In this document: positions 1 through 6,354 of the stretch, in pieces
Position numbering within the stretch: the first letter of the stretch is position 1
How the letters are laid out: the number at the start of each line of letters is the position of its first letter
From: Planctomycetota bacterium
GTDB lineage: Bacteria > Planctomycetota > Phycisphaerae > UBA1845
Assembly: GCA_022567365.1 (NCBI GenBank)
Contig: JADFHG010000213.1
Location: forward strand, 1-6,776
Reading direction: 5' to 3'
Length of the DNA stretch: 6,776 bases
The notes under the pieces: generated by a model
Seen by the model: only the letters and a program-made list of their open reading frames with translations
What the model was told of the DNA's origin: nothing
The model's database searches: none
Position numbers and translations under genes: made by a program

Positions 1-978
1 CTTGACGGCACGGACGGTACGATTTCATTCAGCCACTGGGTTTTCTCGGACCTTCTTGCCAACGACGCGATGGACGTGTCGGTAAGCAACGATGACGGGG
101 CGTCATGGACCCCGGTGATGACGATCCCGCCCACGGGGAGCGAGTGGAAGATAGCCTCCTTCGTCGTCAGCGATTTCGTCGTGCCGACGGCAGAGATTCG
201 AGTCCGATTCAGCATCGCGGATGACCCCAATGATTCCGTTACCGAGGGTGGGATTGACAATTTCACGCTGCAACAGTTTATCTGCCCGCAGTGTTCGGGG
301 GCTGGCGACTGCAACGACGGGGTATTCTGCAACGGCGTCGAGTCCTGCAACGAACTGTTGTGCGTGGCCGGTGACGATCCGTGCCCGGGCTCCATCTGCT
401 CCGAGTCCGCGCAAACGTGCGTTGCAAACAATCCGCCGGTCGTGACTCCGATCGGTCCACGCTACTTCGACGTGACGCCCGATCCCGGCCCGGTCGACGT
501 GGCACTCCTCGTCACGTCGGCAACGTGGCCTTGTGTGACGGGCTATGTCGACTTCGACTCCGATCCGGAGCTCGCCGCGTTTGGGATCGGTCGTCTCGTC
601 GATGATCCGGTCTACCGGCTGCCCGCGGACTGGGGCACGGTGCACGTCAGCGACGTGGTGGTCACGCCGGACGCGTCGTATTCCGTGCGGACGGACTTTG
701 ACGGGGAGGGTCTGTCTTCCGTCGTCGAGGTGACTACGTGGTCTTGGGGCGACACCAACAACAGTGGACTACCGGTCGACTTCGACGACATCATCTGTGC
801 GCTCGATGGGTTCGCCGGGTTGTTCTTCGGTGGATGCAGCTTTTTCGGTACAGACCTCGAGGGCGCCCTAACGAACGGCACAATCGACTTCGACGACGTG
901 CTCGGCGTGCTGGATGCTTTTGCCGGGGCAGGTTTCTTCGACAATCCCGGGCACCAGGAACCGTGCCTTAACCCATAG
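1..978 (+). CDS. Secreted multidomain protein with dockerin-like C-terminus (5'-truncated)
   Basis: The reading frame is open from base 1 to the TAG at 976-978 (325 residues visible), so the true start lies upstream and the ATG at 70 is internal. Residues 1 to about 92 look like a jelly-roll or lectin-like beta-sandwich, with the typical 'SVSNDDGASW', 'IRVRFSIAD' and 'GGIDNFTL' strands. Residues 95-140 are a Cys-rich module with nine cysteines around 'CNDGVFCNGVESC'. Residues 145 to about 247 look beta-rich and contain 'WGTVHVSD'. Residues 250-273 and 285-309 are two dockerin-like repeats ending in 'LDGFAG' and 'LDAFAG'. This arrangement is common in very large secreted planctomycete proteins, where the Asp/Asn-rich loops probably bind calcium. 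No catalytic domain is visible, so the enzymatic or adhesive role cannot be told. Its 3' neighbour is convergent. I am confident that it is a real gene but not of its function. Confidence 0.88.
   Translation, partial: LDGTDGTISFSHWVFSDLLANDAMDVSVSNDDGASWTPVMTIPPTGSEWKIASFVVSDFVVPTAEIRVRFSIADDPNDSVTEGGIDNFTLQQFICPQCSGAGDCNDGVFCNGVESCNELLCVAGDDPCPGSICSESAQTCVANNPPVVTPIGPRYFDVTPDPGPVDVALLVTSATWPCVTGYVDFDSDPELAAFGIGRLVDDPVYRLPADWGTVHVSDVVVTPDASYSVRTDFDGEGLSSVVEVTTWSWGDTNNSGLPVDFDDIICALDGFAGLFFGGCSFFGTDLEGALTNGTIDFDDVLGVLDAFAGAGFFDNPGHQEPCLNP
748..927 (+). repeat. Two dockerin-like calcium-loop repeats inside the secreted protein
   Basis: Copy 1 (748-819) reads GDTNNSGLPVDFDDII and ends LDGFAG. 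Copy 2 (853-927) reads DLEGALTNGTIDFDDV and ends LDAFAG. At DNA level both share tcgacttcgacgac (776-789 and 884-897), a period of 108 bases or 36 codons. Copy 1 keeps D-x-N-N-x-G ligands of an EF-hand-type loop. Copy 2 is weaker at its start but keeps the D-F-D-D core. In cellulosomes dockerins bind cohesins; in planctomycetes the same motif is widespread without cohesins, and its partner is not known to me. Confidence 0.75.
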
Positions 979-1081
979 TCGAACGTCTGGTGGTCGAATC
1001 GGCGGCATGCGCGATGGTACGAGCGGTGTGTGATGCGCCGCGGTCCATCCCTGCGTCAGCAGCCCGTAAAGAAACCCGACG

Positions 1082-1097
1082 GCGGCATCGTTGCCGC
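1082..1097. other. Small hairpin in the convergent gap
   Basis: The arms gcggca (1082-1087) and tgccgc (1092-1097) form a 6-bp stem around the loop tcgt. It lies 60-75 bases after the TGA of the minus-strand propeller gene. Read on the minus strand it is followed by CGTCGGGTTTCTTT, which is U-rich but not a clean run. It may be a weak terminator for that gene, or chance. Confidence 0.3.
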
Positions 1098-1113
1098 ACG
1101 TTCTTGGGTGTTT

Positions 1114-1141
1114 CACGGCCGCCGCGGGGGGCGGCCGCTAC
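1114..1141 (+). repeat. REP-like palindromic repeat, copy A
   Basis: The arms cggccgcc (1116-1123) and ggcggccg (1130-1137) form a perfect 8-bp stem around gcgggg. With flanking cac and ctac, the 28 bases match 6305-6332 with only three differences. Two of these fall at paired positions and keep the stem intact, and the third is in the loop. This identifies a family of dispersed intergenic palindromes. It sits between two convergent genes, a usual place for REP elements. Confidence 0.7.
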
Positions 1142-1146
1142 TTTTT
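1116..1146 (+). terminator. Possible intrinsic terminator for the secreted-protein gene
   Basis: The 8-bp GC stem of repeat copy A is followed on the + strand by ctac and five T residues (1142-1146). The four-base gap before the T run is longer than ideal, and the hairpin is 138 bases beyond the TAG at 978. Termination by the repeat is plausible but unproven. On the minus strand the run is A-rich and precedes the hairpin, so I see no terminator in that direction. Confidence 0.4.
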
Positions 1147-1156
1147 CAACACACCG

Positions 1157-2677
1157 TCAGTGATCCGCGCGCAGATCGTAGCATAGTAGTCGTGGCGGTT
1201 TGCCGGTCGTGATGTCGCGGGTGTTCTGAACGACGTAGAGCAGGCCCTTGCTCAGTGCGGGCGGGGTCCACGATTCGTTCGCGGCGAACAACCAGGCGCG
1301 GCTGACCTGTTTGTATCCGTCGGGCGACAGATCGAGCCAGAGCAGGTGTCCCCATTCTCCTAGGCAAAGGAAAAGGGGGTCGACCCGCATCAGCGATCCG
1401 CGAAAGACACCCAGCACCCTCTTGGTGATCTTGCCATTTTGCGGGATTGCCTCTTCCCACGTCGGCTGGTTCCGCCACACTTCCTTGCCGTCCTTCAGGT
1501 CGATGCACACGACGGCACTGCCGCCGCTGCGTGGTTCATCGATTCCGTACAGGAAGCCGTCCTTGTGTATGGGTGTCGCGAAGTGGCAGCCGAGGGCATC
1601 GGTCTTCCAGACAACCTTGGGTTCGCCCGTTTTCGGCGCCTCCAGCAGAACGGCTCCCGTCCCGTACGAGGTGGTCAGAAAGATGCGATTTCCCACGACG
1701 ACCGGATTGGCCGCGTTGATCGACTCGTATCGCTTGCCTCGGAACGGAAACCGCCAATCGATTCCGCCGTCGGTCGGGTCGATCAGCAATAGGCCGCCGG
1801 TGGGCGGTCTGACGTCGCCGCCGGCGAATACCGCGATCCGCGCCGCGCCGTGGATCACCGCCGGAATGGGAGACGCGTAGCTCGCCCGCCACTGATCGCC
1901 CGATTGCCAAAGTAACTTGCCGGTGCGCTTGTCGAACGCGACGGCGCAGGGTCCGCCGTCGCCGCCGACCTGAACGATGAGCCGGTCTTCATGCACGAGC
2001 GGGGTCGAGCCGACCCCGAAGTAGTTCTTGGGAACGTTGAACCGCGTCTTCGTGTCGAGCTGCCATACGATTTCGCCGGTCAGAAGATCGATGCAGTGGA
2101 GTTTGCCCTCGGCGCCGAGCGTGAACACGAGATTGTCATCGATGACGGGACTGCCGCGCGGGCCGTTGTTGAAACCGTAGCGGTCCTCGTACGCCGACGG
2201 ATACCGAACGGACCAGTATCGCTGCCCGGTTTCCGTCTGCAGACATTCGACGATCTCTTCGTCGCCCATTCGGTGAAAGAAGACCACACGATCGCCCATC
2301 ACCGCGGGCGAGGAGAAGCCCGACCCTTTCTCCATTTCCCAGATGAGCTTGGGGCCTTCCTTCGCCCAGCGGGTCGCCAGCTTCGTTTCCGTGCTGATTC
2401 CGTCGTGCGTCGGCCCGAGCAGCGTGGGCCAATCGTGCGTCACCGCGCCGACCGACAGCGCCTTCGGTTTGCCATGGACGATGACGCGCGGGTGCGGTTT
2501 GGCGGGCGCCGTATTTTTCGTCGATGGCGGCCCGTCAGGAGCGCCGTTTGCGGAAGCGCTTGCGAAGACAAACACCACGGCTGGAAAGCAACCGCGCAGC
2601 AATCGGTCCGACCGGACGCGCCCGACGCGCAAAGTGTGACCGACGTGCCGGAGAATTGTCCTATGCGTTTTGTCCAT
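1157..2677 (-). CDS. Exported PQQ-like beta-propeller repeat protein
   Basis: This 506-residue protein has an N-terminal signal: basic stretch 'RVRSDRLLR' (about 21-28), hydrophobic core 'FPAVVFVFAS' (31-40) and a likely cleavage after ASASA. After a Pro-rich linker, the propeller begins at 'DWPTLLGPTHDGIS' (82-95). Blades carry the PQQ/BamB-type pattern: 'VVFFHR..EIVECLQTETGQRYW', 'KLHCIDLLTGEIVWQLD', 'CAVAFDKRTGKLLWQSGD' and 'VVCIDLKDGKEVWRN'. The family includes periplasmic quinoprotein dehydrogenases and the scaffold BamB; I see no quinoprotein active-site disulfide, so a scaffold or binding role is likelier than an enzyme. I chose the ATG at 2677 because GGTGGA (2685-2690) lies 7 bases before it. 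An in-frame ATG at 2692 has no such site and would add five residues. The transporter gene ends about 130 bases upstream, so this may be the third operon gene or have its own promoter. Confidence 0.88.
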   Translation of the reverse strand: MDKTHRTILRHVGHTLRVGRVRSDRLLRGCFPAVVFVFASASANGAPDGPPSTKNTAPAKPHPRVIVHGKPKALSVGAVTHDWPTLLGPTHDGISTETKLATRWAKEGPKLIWEMEKGSGFSSPAVMGDRVVFFHRMGDEEIVECLQTETGQRYWSVRYPSAYEDRYGFNNGPRGSPVIDDNLVFTLGAEGKLHCIDLLTGEIVWQLDTKTRFNVPKNYFGVGSTPLVHEDRLIVQVGGDGGPCAVAFDKRTGKLLWQSGDQWRASYASPIPAVIHGAARIAVFAGGDVRPPTGGLLLIDPTDGGIDWRFPFRGKRYESINAANPVVVGNRIFLTTSYGTGAVLLEAPKTGEPKVVWKTDALGCHFATPIHKDGFLYGIDEPRSGGSAVVCIDLKDGKEVWRNQPTWEEAIPQNGKITKRVLGVFRGSLMRVDPLFLCLGEWGHLLWLDLSPDGYKQVSRAWLFAANESWTPPALSKGLLYVVQNTRDITTGKPPRLLCYDLRADH

Positions 2678-2808
2678 TTTCGATTCCACCATGAACGGCA
2701 GTCTCGCCCGTACGATTGGACCGACGACCACATTGCACGCGTGGCCGCCTCCATTCGATCGATGGTAACGATCCACGCCGAACCGCGCGCGGTCGTATCG
2801 TGTCGGCA

Positions 2809-4254
2809 CTACGCCAGGAACAGCAATACATACGCGGTCGCCAGGACGATCTGCATGATCGCGAACGGCAAGGCGAGTCCGACGAATCGACCGAAGGACA
2901 TGCTGACTTCGTTCTTGTGCATGATGGTCACGGCTACGAGCGTCGAGGCCGAACCGATGGGCGTGAGATTCCCGCCCAGGTTGCACCCAAACACGACCGC
3001 CCACCACAGGGGATCCGTCGACGCCGTCCCTTGGGCCTGGAGGATCTTTGAAAGCATCGCGGCCAGTGGGATGTTGTCGGTGACGGAGCTGGCCGCGGCG
3101 GACGAAACGAGGATCGATCCGGTCCCGGCGCCGTAGCCGAGCAGATCGTTTAGCCCGATGACCTTCGTCAGCCCCGTGCCGATGAGGTCGAGCACGAGGG
3201 CGTGCTCCATGACGTTGATCACGACGAAGAGCGCCGCGAAGAAACCGAGCAGATCCCAATCGACCGCGCGATAAAACTGATCGACCGTCGACTTGTAGCG
3301 GACCAGCATAATCGCCGCGAAGCTCAGCGCGACGAAGCTCATGCCCAGGTCGCGGATCACCGGCAGTACCGACGTCGTCGCGATCGTCAAAATGAACAGA
3401 GCGAGCATCACCGCGCCGAACCAGAAGAGACCCCAACTCTCGATGCCGTCGTTCTCGTCGAACGCGCCGACCAATCGGAGCGCGTCGGCCCGATCGGCGG
3501 GCTCGGTGATCTTCTCGATTTTGAAGAGCTTCGCGCCGAGCATGATGGTGAGCACCGTCGCGACGCTGACGAATGGGGCCGCCTTGATGAAAAACTCGAC
3601 GAAGCTGATACCGGCCGCGTTGCCGATGATGATGTTCGGGACCGAGCTGATCAGCGTCAGCAGCCCGCCGACGTTGGTGAGCAACCCCTCGATCATCAGG
3701 AACCCGAGCAGCAGGTTCTTTCTGCCCAGCTTGCCAAGGGAAACGCCGGTGAGCGAGCCGACGATGATCATCGCGGCGACGTTGTTGAGGACCGCCGAGA
3801 AAACGACGGTCATCAGGCCGTAGAACCAGAGAAGCCTGCGTGGATCGCCCTTGGACGCCTTCGTCAGTTTGATCGCGATCCAGGTGAACAGGCCCGACTT
3901 CGACGTGACGTCGATAAACAGGCTCGCCCCGAAAATGAGCCCGATGACGCCCCAATCGATCGCGGGGATGTAGACGGGAAGCTCGACCATATGACCGCGC
4001 CCGCCGTCGAATGACGGGAGTTCGACGACGTACTTGTGCGCATCGGTGAAGCGGTACAGGTCATCGACGTTCGCGAGAAACAGACAGACGATCGCGAACA
4101 CGCCCGCGATGATCGACTTCTTGGCGTGGATCTTTTCCTCGAGCGCGAGACAGACGATGAGCCCGAGGAGCAGCGCCGCGAACAGCAGCGTGACTGATAG
4201 GGGAACGGCGGGGGCGGTGTCAGCACCGGCACTGGCTATGAGAAATTGCGTCAT
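2809..4254 (-). CDS. ArsB/NhaD/P-protein-type (SLC13-like) ion transporter
   Basis: This 481-residue protein is hydrophobic throughout, with about 11-12 membrane segments, and a normal length for the ion-transporter superfamily (CitMHS/ArsB/SLC13 type). The two inverted halves are visible. The first has 'SAVLNNVAAMII' (153-164) and 'TNVGGLLTLISSVPNIIIG' (193-211). The second has 'SSVTDNIPLAAML' (389-401) and 'CNLGGNLTPIGSASTLV' (424-440). In this superfamily these are the re-entrant hairpins that bind ions and substrate. A soluble loop lies near residues 65-97 and another near 246-273. Known members export arsenite, exchange Na+/H+ or import di- and tricarboxylates; the substrate cannot be decided here. 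No ars genes are nearby, so arsenite is not supported. The start ATG follows GAGG by about 5 bases, and the USP-like gene ends only 15 bases upstream, so co-transcription is very likely. Confidence 0.9.
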   Translation of the reverse strand: MTQFLIASAGADTAPAVPLSVTLLFAALLLGLIVCLALEEKIHAKKSIIAGVFAIVCLFLANVDDLYRFTDAHKYVVELPSFDGGRGHMVELPVYIPAIDWGVIGLIFGASLFIDVTSKSGLFTWIAIKLTKASKGDPRRLLWFYGLMTVVFSAVLNNVAAMIIVGSLTGVSLGKLGRKNLLLGFLMIEGLLTNVGGLLTLISSVPNIIIGNAAGISFVEFFIKAAPFVSVATVLTIMLGAKLFKIEKITEPADRADALRLVGAFDENDGIESWGLFWFGAVMLALFILTIATTSVLPVIRDLGMSFVALSFAAIMLVRYKSTVDQFYRAVDWDLLGFFAALFVVINVMEHALVLDLIGTGLTKVIGLNDLLGYGAGTGSILVSSAAASSVTDNIPLAAMLSKILQAQGTASTDPLWWAVVFGCNLGGNLTPIGSASTLVAVTIMHKNEVSMSFGRFVGLALPFAIMQIVLATAYVLLFLA

Positions 4255-4269
4255 CAGGCCTCGCTTCGA

Positions 4270-5130
4270 TTAGAGCATAAGCAGCGGTATCTGCCGCGTC
4301 TCGACGGCCAACGGGTAGGCGACTCCGTGCATGGCGAGTTGTTCCTCGTCCTTGGCGTTCATCACCAGAAGGTCGACCTTCTGATCCTCGATCAGCTTTC
4401 GATATTCGGGCAGGTGATGGCCGAAGACGACGAGCGGCTCGATCGTCACCAAGAGCTTCTCGCCATGGAGCACTTTCGCGCAGCTCTCGATGTAGTCGGT
4501 CGGACCCTTGAGAAGCTGTTCGCGAATTCGCTCGCGGGCCTCGTCCGTGTCGATCGCCGGTATTTTGGAGATCACTTCCATGTATCGCTCGAACGTCGCT
4601 TCGTCCTCCACGTGGGTCAGCCAGAGCCTACCGCGCTTCGCGGTGAAACCGAGCGCGTAGTTGATCAAGCGATTGTCCCCGGAGAGGTGGTCGGTGATGG
4701 CCATGACCGTGGAAGTCTTGGTCATCGCGTGTTCAGCCGTGCGCTCAGCCTCCGGGTGCGGCAGGACGACGACCGGCACATTGGTGTGCTGCGTGAGCAC
4801 GTCGAGGTGCGTGCCGAGGCTATAGGGCCAGCGCCAAGCGGTGCTGTGCAGGTTTCGATAGGTGCAGATCAGGTCGGGGTCGCTCGATTCGACCAGCTCG
4901 AGCAGATCGCCGACGGTGCGAAAATCATCACCGGCGACGTCGGTCCAACGGAACCCCTCGTCCGCGGTGATCACGGACAGGAACTTGCGGGCCTGATCGC
5001 CGAACGCCTTGGCCCCGTCCGCGTCGCGGTCGGTGACCGAGAGGACGGAGCGTATCCGAAGCGTCTCGTGCTGAAAGACCTCGCGCGTCGCCGCCCGGAA
5101 CATGCTGGTGAATTGATCCACGTTGGTCAT
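4270..5130 (-). CDS. Tandem universal stress protein (UspA)-like protein
   Basis: This 286-residue cytoplasmic protein has no signal or membrane segment. It appears to have two UspA folds. Domain 1 is residues 20-125, ending 'DPDLICTYRN' and 'TNVPVVVLP'. Domain 2 is residues 138-286, beginning 'STVMAITDHLSGDNRLINYA', then 'RLWLTHVEDE', and ending 'VDLLVMNAKDEE' and 'RQIPLLML'. These match the strand-helix pattern and C-terminal 'DLLVMG...VPVLVV' of the family. The ATP-binding G-2x-G-9x-G-S/T motif is missing from both domains, so it is more like the non-nucleotide-binding class. The ATG at 5130 is preceded by GGCGAGG at 6 bases. It is followed by the transporter gene after 15 bases, and USP proteins are known partners of membrane transporters (for example TeaD with TeaABC). 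A regulatory or sensing role for the transporter is inference. Confidence 0.8.
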   Translation of the reverse strand: MTNVDQFTSMFRAATREVFQHETLRIRSVLSVTDRDADGAKAFGDQARKFLSVITADEGFRWTDVAGDDFRTVGDLLELVESSDPDLICTYRNLHSTAWRWPYSLGTHLDVLTQHTNVPVVVLPHPEAERTAEHAMTKTSTVMAITDHLSGDNRLINYALGFTAKRGRLWLTHVEDEATFERYMEVISKIPAIDTDEARERIREQLLKGPTDYIESCAKVLHGEKLLVTIEPLVVFGHHLPEYRKLIEDQKVDLLVMNAKDEEQLAMHGVAYPLAVETRQIPLLML

Positions 5131-5264
5131 TTGGAGCCTCGCCTTCTAATCGCCTGGGAAGTGAGCAAGCCCGTCCCTAATGCCCGGCGGATACGCGAGA
5201 CCCCACGTAGGCCGCACGTCGCCATGGAAGACCAACCCCAGGCGCAAACGGTGCAACAACCACG

Positions 5265-5278
5265 CCGCGCTTGCGCGG
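5265..5278. other. Palindrome in the leader of the USP-like gene
   Basis: The bases ccgcgcttgcgcgg form CCGCG/CGCGG with the loop CTTG. It lies about 135 bases before the USP-like start and just downstream of the candidate promoter, so it would be in the leader transcript. It could be an RNA hairpin or an operator half; chance is not excluded in GC-rich DNA. Confidence 0.3.
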
Positions 5279-5301
5279 TCACTCCGCCGTGACCCAAGGC
5301 G

Positions 5302-5329
5302 ATTCTAACGATGCTAGGTGACCGGTCCA
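5302..5329 (-). promoter_or_regulatory. Candidate sigma-70-type promoter for the USP-transporter unit
   Basis: On the minus strand TGGACC (5324-5329, four of six matches to TTGACA) and TAGAAT (5302-5307, five of six matches to TATAAT) are 16 bases apart. It would give a leader of roughly 165 bases. Planctomycete promoters are poorly conserved, so this is only a candidate. Confidence 0.25.
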
Positions 5330-5362
5330 GGGCGCATCGCGAACGACCGGCTGTTGAATGTG

Positions 5363-5385
5363 AAAAACGCGGGCGAATCGCCCGC
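5363..5385 (-). terminator. Intrinsic terminator of the DUF4190-type gene
   Basis: On the minus strand GCGGGCG and CGCCCGC (5379-5385 and 5369-5375) form a perfect 7-bp stem with a three-base loop, followed by G and five T residues (5367-5363). It begins 15 bases after the TGA at 5400-5402, a textbook position. It separates this gene from the downstream USP-transporter unit, which therefore needs its own promoter. Confidence 0.75.
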
Positions 5386-5399
5386 CGCAATGCGCGATT

Positions 5400-5852
5400 T
5401 CAAGGCGTGTGCCGCGAAAGCTGCTCGAGCGCCGAACCGGCGTCGGAGAACATCAGGGATGCAAAGGTGAGCAGACCGAGTGCGGCAATCCAACCGAGCA
5501 GCGCGAACCCGCTCATCACCAGACCGGCAATCGCCCAGCCCGTGCCGCGTAGATGTTCGTTGCGCGCCTTCGCCCGGTGAATGCGAACGAGGCCGATGAT
5601 GCCCAGCACCACGCCCGCGATCTGCGAAATGACCGGGATGATTGCGGTGAATCCGCAAACGGCGGACGCGATTGCACACTTGTCCGTGCCCACGTACTGC
5701 GGCATTGGGCACGCCGGCAGCCCCGCGCTTGCACCGTGCATTGGCGCGATCGGCCTGGCTTGGACGAGTACCGGGTATTGTTCCGCCGGCGACGACGCGG
5801 GATGCGGCGACACGAAATCCGCCGCCGGTGTTGACGTCTCAACTTCGTTCAT
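5400..5852 (-). CDS. DUF4190-type small membrane protein
   Basis: This is a 150-residue protein. The N-terminal 55 residues are Pro/Ala/Ser-rich and probably disordered ('SSPAEQYPVLVQARPIAP'). Residues 57-90 ('KCAIASAVCGFTAIIPVIS' then 'GVVLGIIGLVRI') and 104-130 ('TGWAIAGLVMSGFALLGWIA') are membrane segments joined by a basic loop 'HRAKARNEHLRG'. This matches the DUF4190 plan: A-I-A-S near the start of the first segment, a basic loop, then G-x-x-A-I-A-G-L. The family function is unknown. The start ATG has only a weak GAGA before it, but no better in-frame start is visible. It has its own intrinsic terminator and is probably monocistronic. Confidence is good for the gene and the family, and none for the role. 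Confidence 0.82.
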   Translation of the reverse strand: MNEVETSTPAADFVSPHPASSPAEQYPVLVQARPIAPMHGASAGLPACPMPQYVGTDKCAIASAVCGFTAIIPVISQIAGVVLGIIGLVRIHRAKARNEHLRGTGWAIAGLVMSGFALLGWIAALGLLTFASLMFSDAGSALEQLSRHTP

Positions 5853-6069
5853 GGCTATTCTCGACTCAGAGCGTGTTCAAGAGCCCGCCTTCCGAACCGC
5901 GCCGCCGGACGGCAATTGCTCCGAATGAAATCGTACGATACGGACCCGCGCCGCGGGGTTGTTGGATTATCGGTTCTTATCGAGCCGTCTTGGCCGATTC
6001 GGATGTTGGCTTGTGAGGTCTTCTTCAGCGCGGACGTGGTCTCCCTCGCCCTTCGGTGGAGATCCAAGT

Positions 6070-6085
6070 GGGGGCCGAGGCCCCC
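6070..6085. other. GC-rich hairpin
   Basis: The arms gggggc (6070-6075) and gccccc (6080-6085) pair perfectly around the tetraloop cgag. No T run follows on either strand, so it is not an obvious terminator. It may be part of a second dispersed repeat type. Confidence 0.4.
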
Positions 6086-6108
6086 GCAGGTGTGGCTTTC
6101 CAGACGTG

Positions 6109-6135
6109 GGCTCAGCGGGAACCTCGCCCTCCCGG
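6109..6135. repeat. Possible second dispersed intergenic repeat
   Basis: The bases ctcagcgggaacctcgccct followed by cccgg contain cggga/tcccg arms (6116-6120 and 6130-6134). From memory this resembles a gagggcgagg-type intergenic repeat common in planctomycete genomes. Only one copy is in the window, although the core cctcgccct also occurs at 6044-6052. It is a suggestion from recall, not shown by this sequence. Confidence 0.3.
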
Positions 6136-6304
6136 TCCGTAGGCAGCCCAATCCCTCATGCACCCGTCGCGGCGTCTGATCACCTTCAGCGATCGACAGG
6201 TTCGTGGATCGCGACTAAGATCGCTGCTCGTGGCGGTGTGCGGTTTGGCGTGCATCGGCCAGTACCAGCGGCGGCGGTGGAAGTTCGCGAGCCTTTCGCG
6301 TGCC

Positions 6305-6332
6305 CACGTCCGCCACGGGGGGCGGACGCTAC
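6305..6332 (+). repeat. REP-like palindromic repeat, copy B
   Basis: The arms cgtccgcc (6307-6314) and ggcggacg (6321-6328) form a perfect 8-bp stem around acgggg, flanked by cac and ctac as in copy A at 1114-1141. Relative to A, the third stem pair is T-A instead of G-C, changed on both arms. No T run follows, so this copy is not a terminator. It lies 68 bases before the FAH-family start. Confidence 0.7.
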
Positions 6333-6354
6333 GTTGCGACGATCGTGCGCGGGC

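Noticed and set aside
1000..1088. Direct repeat cggcggcat (1000-1008 and 1080-1088)
   Set aside because: Nine GC-rich bases are likely to recur by chance and no further structure supports it.
1991..3136. Long + strand open frame opposite the propeller and transporter genes
   Set aside because: It is antisense to two well-supported genes, has an Arg-rich composition and no recognisable domain; such frames are expected in GC-rich DNA.
2678..3955. The frame of the propeller protein stays open far upstream of its start, over the transporter gene
   Set aside because: The upstream part is Arg/His/Asp-rich with no propeller features and is an out-of-phase reading of the transporter gene; the signal peptide and ribosome binding site place the start at 2677.
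3202..4014. 270-residue + strand open frame opposite the transporter
   Set aside because: It is extremely rich in Arg, Asp, Glu and Gln, which is the antisense image of a membrane-protein gene.
2809..4254. Arsenite efflux pump ArsB
   Set aside because: The fold fits the superfamily, but no arsR, arsA, arsC or arsD is nearby, so substrate assignment is not supported.
4246..5292. 348-residue + strand open frame opposite the USP-like gene
   Set aside because: Antisense shadow; the minus strand carries UspA-like strand patterns and a good ribosome binding site.
5127..5390. 87-residue minus frame overlapping the USP-like start by ATGA
   Set aside because: The ATGA overlap is tempting, but the frame spans the terminator at 5363-5385, is Arg/Cys/Ser-rich and shows no domain.
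17..5936. 14-base inverted match gtacgatttcattc (17-30) and its complement at 5923-5936
   Set aside because: A single 14-base match between the strands is not very unlikely in a window of this size, and the first copy lies inside coding sequence.
5855..6179. Short open frames on both strands in the divergent region
   Set aside because: Low-complexity Arg/Pro/Ser composition, no ribosome binding sites, and overlap with palindromic repeats.
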